DNA of 60,000 nucleotides from the NCBI GenBank assembly GCA_014529385.2, contig CM043950.1, forward strand, positions 82,472,843 through 82,532,842, read 5' to 3'. A model generated the notes under the pieces. It had not been told where the DNA came from. It made no database searches and saw only the letters and a program-made list of their open reading frames with translations. A program made the position numbers and the translations under genes. The DNA is from Adiantum capillus-veneris (lineage: Eukaryota; Streptophyta; Polypodiopsida; Polypodiales; Pteridaceae). Numbering within the stretch: position 1 is the first letter of the stretch; every line of letters begins with the position of its first letter. Shown one piece after another: positions 43,269-55,652 of this stretch.

Positions 43269-43315
43269 ATGTATTTTTGTTGGTTATAGTGCTAAAAGCA
43301 AAGGTTACAGGTTGT
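43194..43315 (+). pseudogene. Captured copia integrase scrap
   Basis: The plus strand reads MRVFGCLAYPLVPQVQRRKL and DDKAVKCIFVGYSAKSKGYR, ending at a TAG. This is the conserved copia integrase C-terminal block (R-x-F-G-C-x-A-Y ... K-C-x-F-x-G-Y-S-x-x-x-K-G-Y-R). It lies in the interior of the large LTR element, opposite to its orientation. Confidence 0.85.
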
Positions 43316-43397
43316 AGCGTTCCTGGCGTCTAGGGTGCTGATTGGCAAAATCATAAAACTTGATATTCCCTGTTTTCTCCCCACGCTCACCAGAAGA

Positions 43398-45434
43398 TGG
43401 AGAGGGGGAAAGGGGAACACACCCAACATACAACACAATGCCTCACTATAGCCCACGGTATACACAGCGCCCCAATCCACTAGAGTTCACCTTCAAAACT
43501 CAACACTACCCGCAAGGAAACCATTGCTTTCACACAATCATACGCACATACGCCTTGCAATGCACCAGACAGACTCAACCACTACGCTCCGCTCAATTCA
43601 TAGCCTTCCGCACTCACACAACCTCTCTCTATCTCTCTTTGCACGACAAACCTCGGGGGGGCACACACGCCTACACACGCCCGGAAACACACGCACACCA
43701 GCAGAGAAGAGAAGGGGGAAGGGGGAATGACGCCTTGAAATAGTAGGGAATAGTCTACTAGCATAGGCAATATCATGTACATCCAACACACCGCCGACAT
43801 GAAACTCGGCAACCAAAAACAAGAGCTCCAAAAGCCTTGGCAAAAAAACCCTCCTTGGTCCAAAGCCCTCCTTGGCAAAAGACATTGGTCCCAAAAAAAG
43901 ACCCTTACAAATGAACATAAGCACCCTTTTATAGGGGTGTGCATAGGAGTCCAAAAAAGAAAAAATGGTGGTGTGATTCCATGTCGTGCACTCCCTTTGG
44001 AGTTCCATTTAGAAGCTCTATGCATTGCCAACACTTGGTTTAATTATTCTTGGAAACTTTTGCATGCTAGACACATTGGCCCTTTGGCTCCTTTCCCTTC
44101 ACTTTTTTTTCTGGCCACCCGGACTCCCTTCTCCTTGCACTTCATTTGCTTGTCGGCACCTCCTTGCACGCTGCTGCAGGACCTCTCTCTTACACGAGGG
44201 GGGGAGGCAATAGCAAACTCGCTATTTCTCTCCCTCTACTTCTCAAAAATTTGGAGCCGCGGGATCCGCCTCTAGCAAGGCCTGCCACGTCATCACTACA
44301 TCACCAGTCAAGGCCTCCCACGGGCGCCACCACCATCCAGGACCGCTGGCCATTGCCACCAAAATCGCTGCCGGACGCCCACAGCACCACCATGCGCGCG
44401 GACGCCATAGCTGCGGCCAAGAGAGCTCCCCTCTCTCTCCTTCCTTGTGTGCTAATGGGAGCCCATGCCTCAGCCTTTATAGCCTGGCCTCAACGGTCTC
44501 GCACCCGCATGTGGGTTTTAGGCCCCTGCCACGTGGCATTCCCCTAAGACTTGAGCCCCAAGGGCTCCAAAAACTCATTATTTTCTTCCTTTAACCAAAA
44601 AAACTTTGCAATCTGCCTTGACCTGGCCCCCATTTTGTGCTCCCACCTTCTGCTACCGAGCCTCAAAGCCCAAGTGAAATCGTGCACTGCCTCCCTACTC
44701 CTCCATGATCCGCACCGTTATTTGACTCCTCCAGGCCCCAGATCCAATGCGACCAAAACACGATCAAACCATCTGCAATTAATTTCAGGCAAAGACAACC
44801 AATCTTCCGACTCTTATATCTTTCTGCTGCGGATTCCGTTTGGCGTGCAGTCACTTCCTGCTAGCTCCATATGGTGTACACTCTGCTCTAGAACTTTTTT
44901 GAGGCTCAGAAGATGCCACATGGCGCGTACTCCAATGTGGCTAGGTGGGCTCATACCCGGCCCCCGGAAAAACTTCAGCTGACCATAGCTTGCAATCCGG
45001 AGCTCCGATCCACAATCCGAAAAGACGGGTAGGCTCTAGGAGTTGAGCTCTACACATCTATACCTCAAGTTCCACTTGGATCACCTGTCACCAGCTGCCC
45101 TATCTGGCAAGAATCTGCAAACCATCAAAACTTCAACCTTCAATAACTTGGGCTCCGTAGCTCGGTTTGATGAGCCGTCTGGACCTGCTCCTTCAGCACT
45201 TCAAGCTCTTCATTTTTGGACCCAAAAGCTGCACTCTACATCTCCATCACCTGCTACCCCAATTAGCACATTATGGATCCTTTCTTGGCCTATAAGCCGC
45301 ATCATGCATACACTTCCGCTGCTACCTGTCATCCCATGAACTTCCTAGCTACTCCAGTCCTTTGCCATGCTTCTACTTGCCTGTACACACCTGTCCATGC
45401 CATCTTCTAGCGTTGACACACTTTGGCTGCACCA
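43398..45434 (-). repeat. 5' LTR of the large LTR element
   Basis: Partner of 40243-42244, starting tggagagggggaaaggggaa and ending ggctgcacca. Carries the same minus-strand CTATAAAG box at 44475-44482. Confidence 0.85.
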
Positions 45435-46960
45435 CCGACAGCTTAGGATAATTCAGCCAAGTGGGTTGGCTCCTTTGTAATATCTCCTAGGCTTTCCACA
45501 TCATGATCCTTGGTAGAGGACAAAAGCTGAGGTTGTCTCTGATGTTTTATGGTGCCTCTACCAAATGGATTAGGTATTGTGGGTACTTTGTTAGCCACGC
45601 CTTTCTCCATTTTGGCTGAGAATCAACTATTAACCTGACCCCTTCTCGCTGGGAGATTTCTGCGTTGTAGAGTGGCACTGTCGGCTCATCTCTAATCCTA
45701 TTATTGATGGTGGCGGCTTCATATTTTAGCAAAGGGTATGGGAGAGAGGGCTGAAGCCATTCGCGCTTGAGGCTGCTAGCATCAATGTTCTGGATGGTCA
45801 TGGACTTGAAAACCCTCTGCTCCCATTCCAAGGCTTCCTTAGTCGTCTTTGTGATCTCCACCTCTATTGCTTTACACAGCTTTTCTTCGTCTTCCTGTGT
45901 CAGATCTTGTGGCTCTTGAGAGGATCCTACTAGGATTTCCTCTTGCATAGGTGTGTCCACCAGAGAATCTGCCACATTTTCTAAATCTATGCCTTCATTG
46001 GCCGTTGGCCCTATGCCTTCTTGCTCTCCGGCTTGCTGTCCTCTCAGCTCCTCAATCTGCTTTAGGAGTTTTTGTTTTTCTGTTTCAGCCTCTTCTCCCA
46101 TGTTCACAAGGAGGTCGTTCAACTCAGCGTTTATCTTCTCCGCCTCCTCGAGCTTTCTTTTGATACTTTACCATTCCTCTTGCATGGCTTTTTGTTCTCC
46201 TTCCATTTGTGGTTGCATAACTATGACCCTTCTGCCATCATCAATCATTGCTTTTTCTCTAGAGTCATCTCCTTCTGAAGTTCTTGCATCTGTTCTTCAT
46301 AAATTTGTCTTTTCGTAGTGATGTGAGTCAAGCTAGTAGCTCTGAATCTGGCAGGAGATGCCCGTAGCCTCTGGATGGTTTGATCTTTCACTTTAAGCTA
46401 GTCCTTGACCTCAAGGACCTCATCCTGGCTAGCTTCTTGATCTATCTCCGCCTTTTCTTTGACATTTCGCATTGCTTCAACTTCTTTAGACTCCTCAGCC
46501 AGTTGTAGGGTCAGTTTATCCCTTTCCCTCTCAGCATCTATCAATGATTTCCTAAGTTGCTTACACTCCTCTTCAACTCCTTGCATTCTTTGGGCTACTG
46601 CTCGATTTTCTTTTTCCATTTCCTGGCATCTTTGCAATGCCCTTGCTAGACTGGCCTGGAGCTTTGCTTCTCTCTCTTTTTGCCTTTGACTTTGTCCTTG
46701 TAAAGAGTATACTCCAGCTTTATCTTCACTTCAGTGGCATTGAGAGCTGCCATCTCACTTTCTGAGGCCATGGACTGCGCTCTTAACCTGGTTAACTTCG
46801 TCATCACTACATCCCAATCGTTGGAGGACGGGTGCAAGTCCACTGTATTTGTGGCCATCTCTTTTAGTTCTACTAACTTGATGCTTTGCATTTTTTCCTT
46901 AGGCCCTGTGCTTGCCAAGTTGAATGCGACTGTGGCAACCACTTCTTTTGTGTATCCTGC

Positions 46961-47128
46961 TGCTAGCAGGTCCAAAAATGTGTTATATGACTCATTTGGC
47001 TCCGGTTGCCCACTTTGAGGCTTAGCCTCTTCTTTTGGACCTACTGCTAGCAGGTCCAAAAATGTGCTATATGACTCATTTGGCTCCGGTTGCCCACTTC
47101 GAGGCTTAGCCTCTTCCTTTGGTTCCGG
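46961..47128 (-). repeat. 84-bp tandem duplication in the coiled-coil gene
   Basis: Units 46961-47044 and 47045-47128 are nearly identical and in frame, encoding two 28-residue copies with GQPEPNESY-x-TFLDLLA. It lies between the amber stop and the first coiled coil. Confidence 0.9.
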
Positions 47129-47490
47129 CTCCTGGCTCTATTTTTGCTTGGCCTCTTCTTGTTCTTCTGGTTTGTCTTCCTCCTCTTTATCTGCTTGTGG
47201 AGGGCTACGAGGAGGTGGTGAGGGCGGTGGAGATGTAGGCTTTTTCTTTAAATCTCGATCTGCCATAGTCTTCCTTTCTCTCTCTTGGCTCTCGTGCTCG
47301 TCCTGCAGTTTTTGTCGTACTTGTTCCACTTCCTCTTCTGTAAAAGGTACATGCGGGATATTTTCTGATGCGGCATCAAGAATCTCAAAAATTTTAACAT
47401 AATCTTCGAATCTATCCCTTTGCACCCTTTGGGATGATCTCGACATTGCTTCTAGAGATGGCTTCCAGAGTTCACTCAAATCGCCTTTAA

Positions 47491-48616
47491 CACTAGGTTG
47501 GTAACCTAACAGGACATAAAAGTGTCCTTTCAGGGTTTTGAAAAAAACCTCCAAAACCATTGTAGATCCACTCATTTTGTAAAATCCTTTCATGAGGTTA
47601 TAGTTCAAGGCCTACTACACATGTAAAAAATAAGAAACTTGTAAAATTTCTTATCTTTTGGTCACACCAAGCCTCCAAAGTTGATGGACCAGTACATTTT
47701 CATCAAAACAGTCATTTCTTACGTTTTGTGGCATAAAAATAAGATTAGGGATTTTTGTAGGACTTGAGATAAATTCCCTAGTTAACTTCAATGGGTTCGT
47801 GATCAGATCATATGATTTCTTCTCACTCACTATTTTTTGTTTTCCCAAAATAAATAGGTACAAAAAAGTTGAATTTTTGCCATTCTGCAAACCTATCATC
47901 AAAGTTTCGATATCCACGCTCAATACAAATAATATAGGCATGTTTTCTTAGTTCACTATTGTCCTTTAGGTTCATAAGGAGCCATGGAGCATGTCAAAAG
48001 AATATAATATCTCTTACCAAGGGGAATCTTGGGGACAAAGATGAAGTGTTGTATTTAACACTTCATCTTTGTCCCCAAGATTCCCCTTGGTAAGAGATAT
48101 TATATTCTTTTGACATGCTCCATGGCTCCTTATGAACCTAAAGGACAATAGTGAACTAACAAAACATGCATATATTATTTGTATTGAGCGTGGCTATAGA
48201 AACTTTAATGATAGGTTTGCAGAATGGCAAAAATTCAACTTTTTTGTACCTATTTCTTTTGGGAAAACAAAAAATAGTGAGTGAGAAGCAATCATATGTT
48301 CTGATCACGAACCCATTGAAGTTGACTAGGGAATTTATCTCAAGTCCTACAAAAATCCCTAATCTTATTTTTATGCCACAAAACGTAATAAATGACTGTT
48401 TTTATGAAAATGTACTGGTCCATCAACTTTGGAGGCTTGGTGTGACCAAAAGATGAGAAATTTTACAAGTTTCTTATTTTTTCCATGTGTAGTAGGCCTT
48501 GAACTATAACCTCATGAAATGATTTTACAAAATGAGTGGATCTACTATGGTTTTGGAGGTTTTTTTCAAAACCCTGAAAGGACACTTTTATGTCCTGTTA
48601 GGTTACCAACCTAGTG
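47491..48616. mobile_element. 1.1-kb palindromic foldback element at TTAA
   Basis: Terminal inverted repeats begin CACTAGGTTGGTAACCTAAC at both ends and extend about 560 bases each, so the whole element is one near-perfect palindrome (centre about 48053). TTAA flanks both ends (47487-47490 and 48617-48620). Removing the element and one TTAA joins the two host reading frames in phase (…ERAL-KGDL…). The arms contain mirror-image frames (IETLMIGLQNGKNSTFLYLF) that are the same sequence read from both arms. Candidate groups are foldback or Mutator-like non-autonomous elements, or a TTAA-specific (piggyBac-type) family; a 2-bp TA duplication is equally compatible. Confidence 0.85.
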
Positions 48617-49650
48617 TTAAGGGCCCTTTCTGCTTTGAAGCTCTCCATCAGCCGCTCTAGTCTTGCCGCTTTTTGTGACTTTGTCTCTTTTTCCGGGACT
48701 TGGGAAAATTCTTTCTTTCCTTTCTTTTGCTTTGGCTGCTCTTCTTGAACAGGCTCTAGCCGTCTTTTCAATCTTGTGGCAACCCTTGGTGCTTTTTGTG
48801 GCTCATCTTCTTTGTCTTCTTTGAGCCTCATCCAATCGTTTTGTGACGGGGGGCCAGGCCATCTTCCTTTTGCATGCAATGTTCCATAAATCACCTTAGT
48901 GATTAGTTCTCCTGGCACAATATATGTGGGATTCTTGTTACCCATTTTCACTAGGTTGTCATGTATATATGCTGCATAGTTGATTATCTTTGGAGTGCTC
49001 TTCATCATTTCACAAGTGAATGTCGTGGCAATTGTATCTGATGGCATTCTATACTTTTGTGGCCGCTTCGTACACATATGGAAGTATTGGTTGTACAACT
49101 GACTCATGATTGCCACTTTTAGGTTGGCAATATCTTCAAAAGTGTAGTTACCTTTCTTCTCAATGTACACCTTGACATCATCTCTTCTTTTAGTTACACT
49201 ATCCCCCTTGTTGGAGAGGTCTAGTGCATCTGCTACAACTTGCTCGGTGATGATTATTTCTGTTTCTGGCCTGCCTTGCAGATCGGTTACTGTGGCCACT
49301 CCGTCTTCTTTTATTGTTGTCACAAATTCCCAGAATCTCTTTATGTCAACCCCCGTCGGCATTGCTTCAAAATAGTTTTGGAGATCAATCTTCTCCAAGT
49401 ACCAGGCTATCTTGCTTCTTACAAACTCATTGAGTTCCCGCGGTAGCATTGGTAGCTCGATCACATTCCCTTCAGTGTCTTTGAACACTCCTTGGTAGAT
49501 CTTTAGGATGTTGGACTCTAGCAGATCTTCTTGGATCCATGAGCTGGTGGGCTTTAGTGTTCCTTCTAGTATGACGAAGGGCTCCACTTCTTCTAGGTAA
49601 TCCTTAATGGTCATCCTTTTCTTCTTTGTCGGTGACTTCGCGGATGTCAT

Positions 49651-52600
49651 CGATCATGTTGCCCTGAGTAGTCCGAAGTTAGCGTTTTTTCCATATTAGC
49701 TGAGAAACTAAGTTTTAACTATCTAAATGACTTGATAATTGAAAATAAAGCTTAAAAGGAACTTGTGAAACTGTGCATGTGCTCACAGTGCAACTCTAGC
49801 CAAAAATTTCCATTTAGACGCCCTACGCGTAGGATGTCTTTTTCATCAGAATTGGTTGATACTTGACATGCTAGTAGTGCATGGCTTATGGAACATGGCT
49901 ATGTGCTTGGATATGGATTTGGGCATCAAAAAGTGGATTTTTTGGGCTGATTCAAGCTTTAGGTCACGAATTGGGTAGGAAGTCCATAACAGGTGACAAG
50001 TGATATCCAAATGGGTTGAAAATTGGTATATGGGCTCATTGCACCATGGTATTGGCTCCCATGATGTCACTCTTTGCAAAGAAGGTCTAAATTATGCTGG
50101 AGACATCCTACGCGTAGGATGTCTATTTCATCAAAAAACACCTATTTAGGAAAATAGGGAAAAATTCACACATTTGGGACGATTCTTTGTGTCTCATGGA
50201 CTTGAGGTAAGGTTGTATTGTACTAGGTTGTTGCACATATGAAAACTGAGATACAATGTTTAGTGGATGCGTATGAGTCTGCAAGATCCAATATGGTCCG
50301 TTTTCAACAACCATACTATACACTAGAGTGTTTTTTCACATGTTAGTTTACAAATACACACACACACACACACACACATGCTCATGCACCGAAAATTTTC
50401 TTCCCACACATGCTTCATTTGATAAAACAATTAAAATGTAAGTTGCAAGAAAAACTTGGGTGACTAATGTGAAAAAAAACACCAATCATATTGAATAAGA
50501 TTTCTTGAAGATTACAAAGGTGGGATGCCATTATCAATGTTGATAATGACCATAGCTATGGGTGGACTAATTGGACCCATTGCTAGAAGATTACAAAGTT
50601 GAAAGGCAAATGCTAAGCAATCATTCCTCTTCATTTGCATTGACATTTGATGGTGCCTCATGTTCATCAAGTTTCAACTGACTCTCTTTGGCCTTGAGGA
50701 TTATTGCCTTTGGAATCTTGATTTTTTTAGGAATTCGGCCACCCTTGGGCTTCCATGCCCAAATGATGCAGCTAGTGTCTTCCCAACGTTGAGGATCGTT
50801 GATGTTCTCTTTCCAATACTTGTTCCAACAATCCTTGTAAACCTCCACATCACTTGCATTCTTCTTCTTTGAAATTGGTGCCCAGTATTGTATCTTCACT
50901 TGAAGATAGGTTTCCGATGAGGGCGAGCTGTTTGAAATGGGGCCTCTAAACCCAAACCAATGGGCCTACCCTCACAAAATGTTCGTAAAGAGGTACGCAC
51001 ACTACCTGGGGCACCACCTTCTTTTGGGAGTGGAGAAGGAAACCAATCAAAATAACATTTGCACTCACCCACTCAAGCAACACACTTTGAGAATCCTTAC
51101 TCTATGTACACTTTGGACACTTGACACCATCAATGATTATGCAACCCAATGCCATGCATCAAATGTAAATATGCAATTTGTGAAATAGCATTCACCTTCT
51201 CCCCATAAGAATACCCATGATACATCCAAACTCCTCTTCTCTCAAGGACTCGTCAAAAATTCATGCACACAAGACCTGCCTCTCAAAAAGCACACAAGAG
51301 AATCACCTACATCGAACTAACACACTTTGCATAGAGAGCTCATCTCCATCTATGCGATGCCGTGACACAAATAAAATCACTATGAGAGGTAACCACATGC
51401 ATATGTAATGAATCAAAAGAGATTTGGAGTGAGAAATTCCTTTAGACCAATTGAATAAGTGTGGAGAAACAAACCAATGGTAAATTGAGAATAGAACACT
51501 TACTTGATTTCTCGCAAACCTTTTAAGGGGAGGACAGACGTTGGATAACCATCACGAATTGCGACACTTGAAAGTTTTGAAGATGATTTAATGATCACTA
51601 ACATAACCATGAGAGAGATCATGATGTATTTAGAAGTTATTGAGGTGCTACAAATGATGTTATTGGGTTGATGGAGTAAGAGATTGTAGAATAGAAAGAG
51701 TGGAGGATAGAGTTGCACTTCCTCCAAAGAGGAGGGTTAGGAGGGAGGATGTGAAAGAGGGAGAGTTGGGTTTTTCTCTACTATTGTTCAAGAAACAACA
51801 TGAAGTTGAAAATATAGGTGTGTGTCATTGAGTCTCTCCAAGGGGGCTATTTGTAGTTGTGTAGGAGTGGGATTATGCTACACTTAATTAGGGTGAGTGA
51901 TTAGCCCTAATTAAGTGTCCTTTGACCACTCATTGAATATTGAACAGAAAAGGGACTATTTTTTCACCAAAAATATCATTTTAGACCGTGAAGGCTCCAT
52001 AGGGGTGCATAATGTAGGTGGGCCCCACCATGAGGCCCTACGGGTGGCTCCTGCGGGGTATCTCAACTTGTCTGTATTGGCATTTAGAAAGCATCTTTAG
52101 GTTGGTCCCATCACATGCAAGTGACCTTGAACACTCATTGCTTTTCTAGAAGATGAGTAGGGGAAAAATAATATCTCACTCTCTTGATTTACTTGATTTA
52201 CAGTTCCCTTTTGCTGCGAATCTAACAGATTTACACTATTTTGACCATAACGTTTTACCTGTATCTCGGAATGACATGCTTCAAAAGGAAAATTTGACCT
52301 TCTCAACATGTTTGATATTAATTTGGACTATTCTTCATGCCCATGCACCAAGGAATTCAGTTTGGAAGGTCCACACTAGGCTAGGGAACCTTTTGCTTCC
52401 AAGTCTTCTTGTATGGACCCTTTGCTTGTATGCATCCAAGGGGAATCATGCTTTTTCAAAAGGCTATGATGCTTAAACAAATAGAGGAGGGCCCAATATT
52501 ATTTTCTTGTGAAAAGAATATACAATTGGAGTCTTTTTGAAAGGAGAAAAACTATATGTATATTCTTAAGAGATATTGGGCCACCTATGTAGGGGGCATA

Positions 52601-52990
52601 GAAGACTTGTAGAGATGGACCATAATCTTTGGTAAAGACAAGTAGAGAGCTGATTTCCATGGTAATTTATCTATATGGGATGGAAGATGGATATATTATT
52701 TTTCTACTACTAATTCACAAGAGGTAAGAAAGTTTTGGGGTAGATAGTTGGTTATTGTATGCTTACTTTTATTTACAAAGAAAAAAAGAAAAGGGTGGTA
52801 ATATAAATATATGACTAAGGTTACATTTTTGGGAAGAGTACAATGTATGTGTCGCCAAAAATATTAAACGAAGAGGGGGAATTTACTCTAGATAACTTAA
52901 TAGCGTAGAAAAATATATACACATATGAGGAAGAGGACGTTGAGTAGGCTGAAAAATATTGCAAAAAGATGGTTACCATTTTATGCCACT
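49651..52990. other. Non-coding stretch, nothing firmly identified
   Basis: Contains two copies of a palindrome with cctacgcgtaggatgtct (about 49821-49841 and 50106-50126), a (CA)n microsatellite (50356-50379), and a minus-strand frame 50899-50621 (SCIIWAWKPKGGRIPKKIKI) that is basic and unrecognised. Several A/T-rich and Leu-rich frames elsewhere show no motif. I see no promoter, RNA gene or full transposon here. Confidence 0.4.
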
Positions 52991-53005
52991 CACCGAGTCA
53001 TTGTT

Positions 53006-55652
53006 CTAATCAATATCTGTTGCTGCCACTCCTAACCAAATTGGGTAATTTTCATCACATGGTTGCACAAGTACAAAGTCTCCCTTTGCCACATCAAGAG
53101 TTGGGTTGAACTCCTCAGCAGGTTTGTTGCGCATTGGACCACAATAGTGGCCCTCTATTATGTCAAGTGCTTCATCTAGACCATCTTCCAATGGAACTTC
53201 AAGAGGATGATCTTGTTCATGCATACTCCTTGGCCAAAAGTCATCAAATAAAGTGTTTTCACTTTGTCCAGGGTTTTGCATAGCTTGCATGAGATTATCC
53301 CAGTACATAAGAACTGGGTTAATCCACCTAGCATACTCACTTTCATCTCCTTTCTCTTGCAAGTGATCTTTCCACCAACTAACATACTTCTTTATTCCTT
53401 CCGTAACTTTCTCACTATCTTTAACATACTCAAAGGGTTCTAATACTTTTGGAACACCTTCAGGAAGCTTGGCTCCGCCTTGGTCATTTCTCTTCCATAA
53501 CTCTATACCATTTTCGGGTAACCAATCCAAATTTTTAGGGTGCACTTTGTATTGCATCAAAGGTATTCCATCACTCATATAGAACCTAAATTGCAATGGC
53601 TTTGAATGACCCACTAAGCTATCTGCTCCATCATGTAAGAACCCCTTTACAAATCCTTTAAAGTCTGCCACCTTTTGTAGGAGAAAAGGTGCTGGATGCA
53701 TGCTAACACACTCACTGAAGATCTTCATCAAATGTGGAAATGTAAAAATGGCTTGTTTTCTAAGCTTCTCAGAAAAGCGACTGAACAATGCATCAATGTC
53801 TTCATGAGTGTGACCAACCATAAGAAATCCAAGTTGTACAGTGTCAAAGACTCCTCATGCAACCAACAATGATAGGTATGCAAACACATATTGATTCTTA
53901 TTTTCTGAACCACAATTGTCAAGTTGCAACAACAATGTTCTTGGCAACCTCTTGAACCCAAATACATTGCCATCCTCCTGTACATGTGCATTAGCACCAA
54001 ATATTGATTGCATCCTTGGACAATCATTTCCCTGTCTAGAAGCAAAATTCTCAGTGTCCACATTCACATTTGTGATTAGATCAGTCTTTGCCTCTTCATT
54101 CTGAGCACTCTGTTCCTTGCAGTACTGGTTTTTCTCCTTAAGCACTTTCATATGGTGATAGAGAGAAGCTGTAGACAAAACACAATCAAAAAGATTTGTT
54201 CGTGGTTCTACACTTGAGTTTTCTAAGCTCAAGTCACCAAAAATATATTTATCTCTTCTTTCTAAGTTTCTTAGACATTTTGAGAGAGATGCAATTGTGA
54301 AGTTGGGATCACTCGGCCATAATCCCAATGCAAAGTGACCATAAGTTGTTTGTCCATGTCCATGAGTGAGCATTCCTGTCAAGGATACTGGAAGCCTCTC
54401 AACTCCATTGAGAGATTTTGGAATTGGTTTAATTTGTGGTATAGCAGTCTTACTCTGGTCCTTGTCATGTATAATGCACAAGAACTTGGTTGGATTCATT
54501 TCTGAAGAGCTCCTCCAAGCATAGTACAGATTTCTACAGCTCATTTGTTGCAACATGTGTGATCTCCTCTGTGCCATGTATCTAGCACGCTCCACCTGAT
54601 TTTTGGTAGACTCCAGCTTGACCTTTATGGATGTGCAAATGTCACATTTAGAGAATGTGCTTGATTTTGATAAAGTGATTGTCTTGAAGACTGTGTTCCA
54701 CAACCTTGAGAATGTTGGCTGTGACAATATTTTGTATTCCATTGTGACAAGTGTGTCGTTTACTTCCCGCAAAATGTCCACTTGTTTGTACATTGTTGGT
54801 AGAACACGATGAGTTTCTTGAGTGCCATGCATGGTTGTCCTTGACTTATGTGGCATTTGATCTGCATTATTATCTATGAAGCCTTGTATGAGTGCTTTTG
54901 CCATCTCAACATGTGTCAAGCTCTTCCTTATTATTCCAGTGTTTCCATGATTTCCATTGCATGCTCCATCCAAGAGTTTTTTACGCAGCCTATAAAATGT
55001 TGACTTTCCTATTCCATGCATTACATACCTTCTTTCCATCAAAAGTAAACTCAAAGCATTCCTCTTCTTGATCTTTTCTATGAGCCATGCTCATACAATC
55101 CAATACAAATGTGCATCGACTAGTGTAGCTTTGTCCCCAAAAGTCTGCCCTCGCTTGCATGATTTTGGATCTGTTTCCAATCTGGCAGCATCGCATCTCA
55201 CAACAATCAATTGTTGCAACTTTGTGAATGTTTGCAGCATCACATTGTTTGTTGAAAGCATGAGCATTACCCCCCTTTTTTTTAGGCCTAACTTTATGTA
55301 CATAACTCCTTTTCTTACCTGTCCCATCTCTTATATCATACTCACCGGCAATGGCATCCTGCTCTCTATCATTTTGAGTATGAAGAAGAAGACCTAGTTC
55401 CGTACTGGTGGTACCTTCTTCAAAACTAGTTTCAGTGTTATTATGTATGCCATCATCCTCATAGTCATCACTGGAAGAATATAAGCTGTCAAGGGAATCT
55501 CCCGTTTCTTCCATGAGGAAATCTTGAATACCCTCAATGGCGGAAGAGGATCCAGTGTCTTTGATCAAGGGCTCACCATTCTCAAATGTGAGCTGCCTAA
55601 TAGGCCAGCTTACCAAATTCAAACTTGAAATATCACTTTGATGTGGATGCAT
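53006..55652 (-). pseudogene. DUF7869-like putative transposase gene, one TGA and one frameshift
   Basis: Minus strand, no introns visible. N-terminal part: acidic Ser/Asp-rich segment (LDSLYSSSDDYEDDG), a basic run (KVRPKKKGG), then Cys-rich HKVATIDCCEMRCCQIGNRS. Frame changes near 55020; the next 399 codons read GIGKSTFYRLRKKLLDGACN, a Cys-x2-Cys (KCDICTSIK), FLCIIHDKDQSKTAIPQIKP and TLLLQLDNCGSENKNQYVFA. A TGA (53853-53855) is followed in frame by FDTVQLGFLMVGHTHEDIDA LFSR. The D-N-x-x-x-E-N-K-N-x-Y and G-H-T-H-E-D-I-D signatures define a family widespread in plants, algae and animals, suspected to be transposase- or recombinase-derived (DDE-like). Roughly 880 codons in total. The first codon used (ATG at 55652) abuts a copia LTR, so the true start may be cut off. 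Confidence 0.75.

Larger units (their letters stand above)
40243..45434 (-). mobile_element. Large non-autonomous LTR element with 2-kb LTRs
   Basis: Two direct repeats of 2.0 kb (40243-42244 and 43398-45434) surround an interior of 1.15 kb. Minus orientation is supported by a minus-strand TATA box in each LTR (CTATAAAG at 41287-41294 and 44475-44482), a G-rich polypurine tract (AGGGGGGTGGGCAATGA) beside the left LTR, and TCTGGTGAGCGTGGGG beside the right LTR as a possible primer site. The interior has no Gag or Pol of its own, which fits a LARD-type element. No target duplication is evident, so edges may be off by a few bases. Confidence 0.75.
45435..49650 (-). pseudogene. Long coiled-coil protein gene, retroelement-associated, broken
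   Basis: Starts at ATG 49650 (minus strand) with a Lys-rich MTSAKSPTKKKRMTIKDYLE. The first 250 residues form a globular region (IYQGVFKDTEGNVIELPMLP, FWEFVTTIKEDGVATVTDLQ, TFTCEMMKSTPKIINYAAYI). After the palindromic insert (47491-48616) the frame resumes (KGDLSELWKPSLEAMSRSSQ), passes a Pro/Glu-rich run, an amber stop at 47138, a 28-residue tandem repeat, and long heptad-rich coiled coils (ECKQLRKSLIDAERERDKLT, EAETEKQKLLKQIEELRG). Further stops and frameshifts lie near 46680, 46395 and 46150. The overall form resembles plant 'putative transposon protein' frames near LTR elements; I cannot assign a family. The C-terminal end meets the large LTR element at 45434. Confidence 0.5.

Noticed and set aside
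40243-45434. Proline/serine-rich open frames inside the 2-kb LTRs as genes
   Set aside because: They differ in length and phase between the two LTR copies and follow C-rich composition; nothing suggests selection.
47651-48456. Two mirror-image 96-codon frames as a duplicated gene
   Set aside because: They are the same sequence read from the two arms of the palindrome, with no family similarity.
47491-48616. CACTA (En/Spm) transposon because the ends read CACTA
   Set aside because: CACTA elements have short inverted repeats and 3-bp duplications; here the flanks are TAA and TTA at three bases but match as TTAA or TA, and the whole element is a palindrome.
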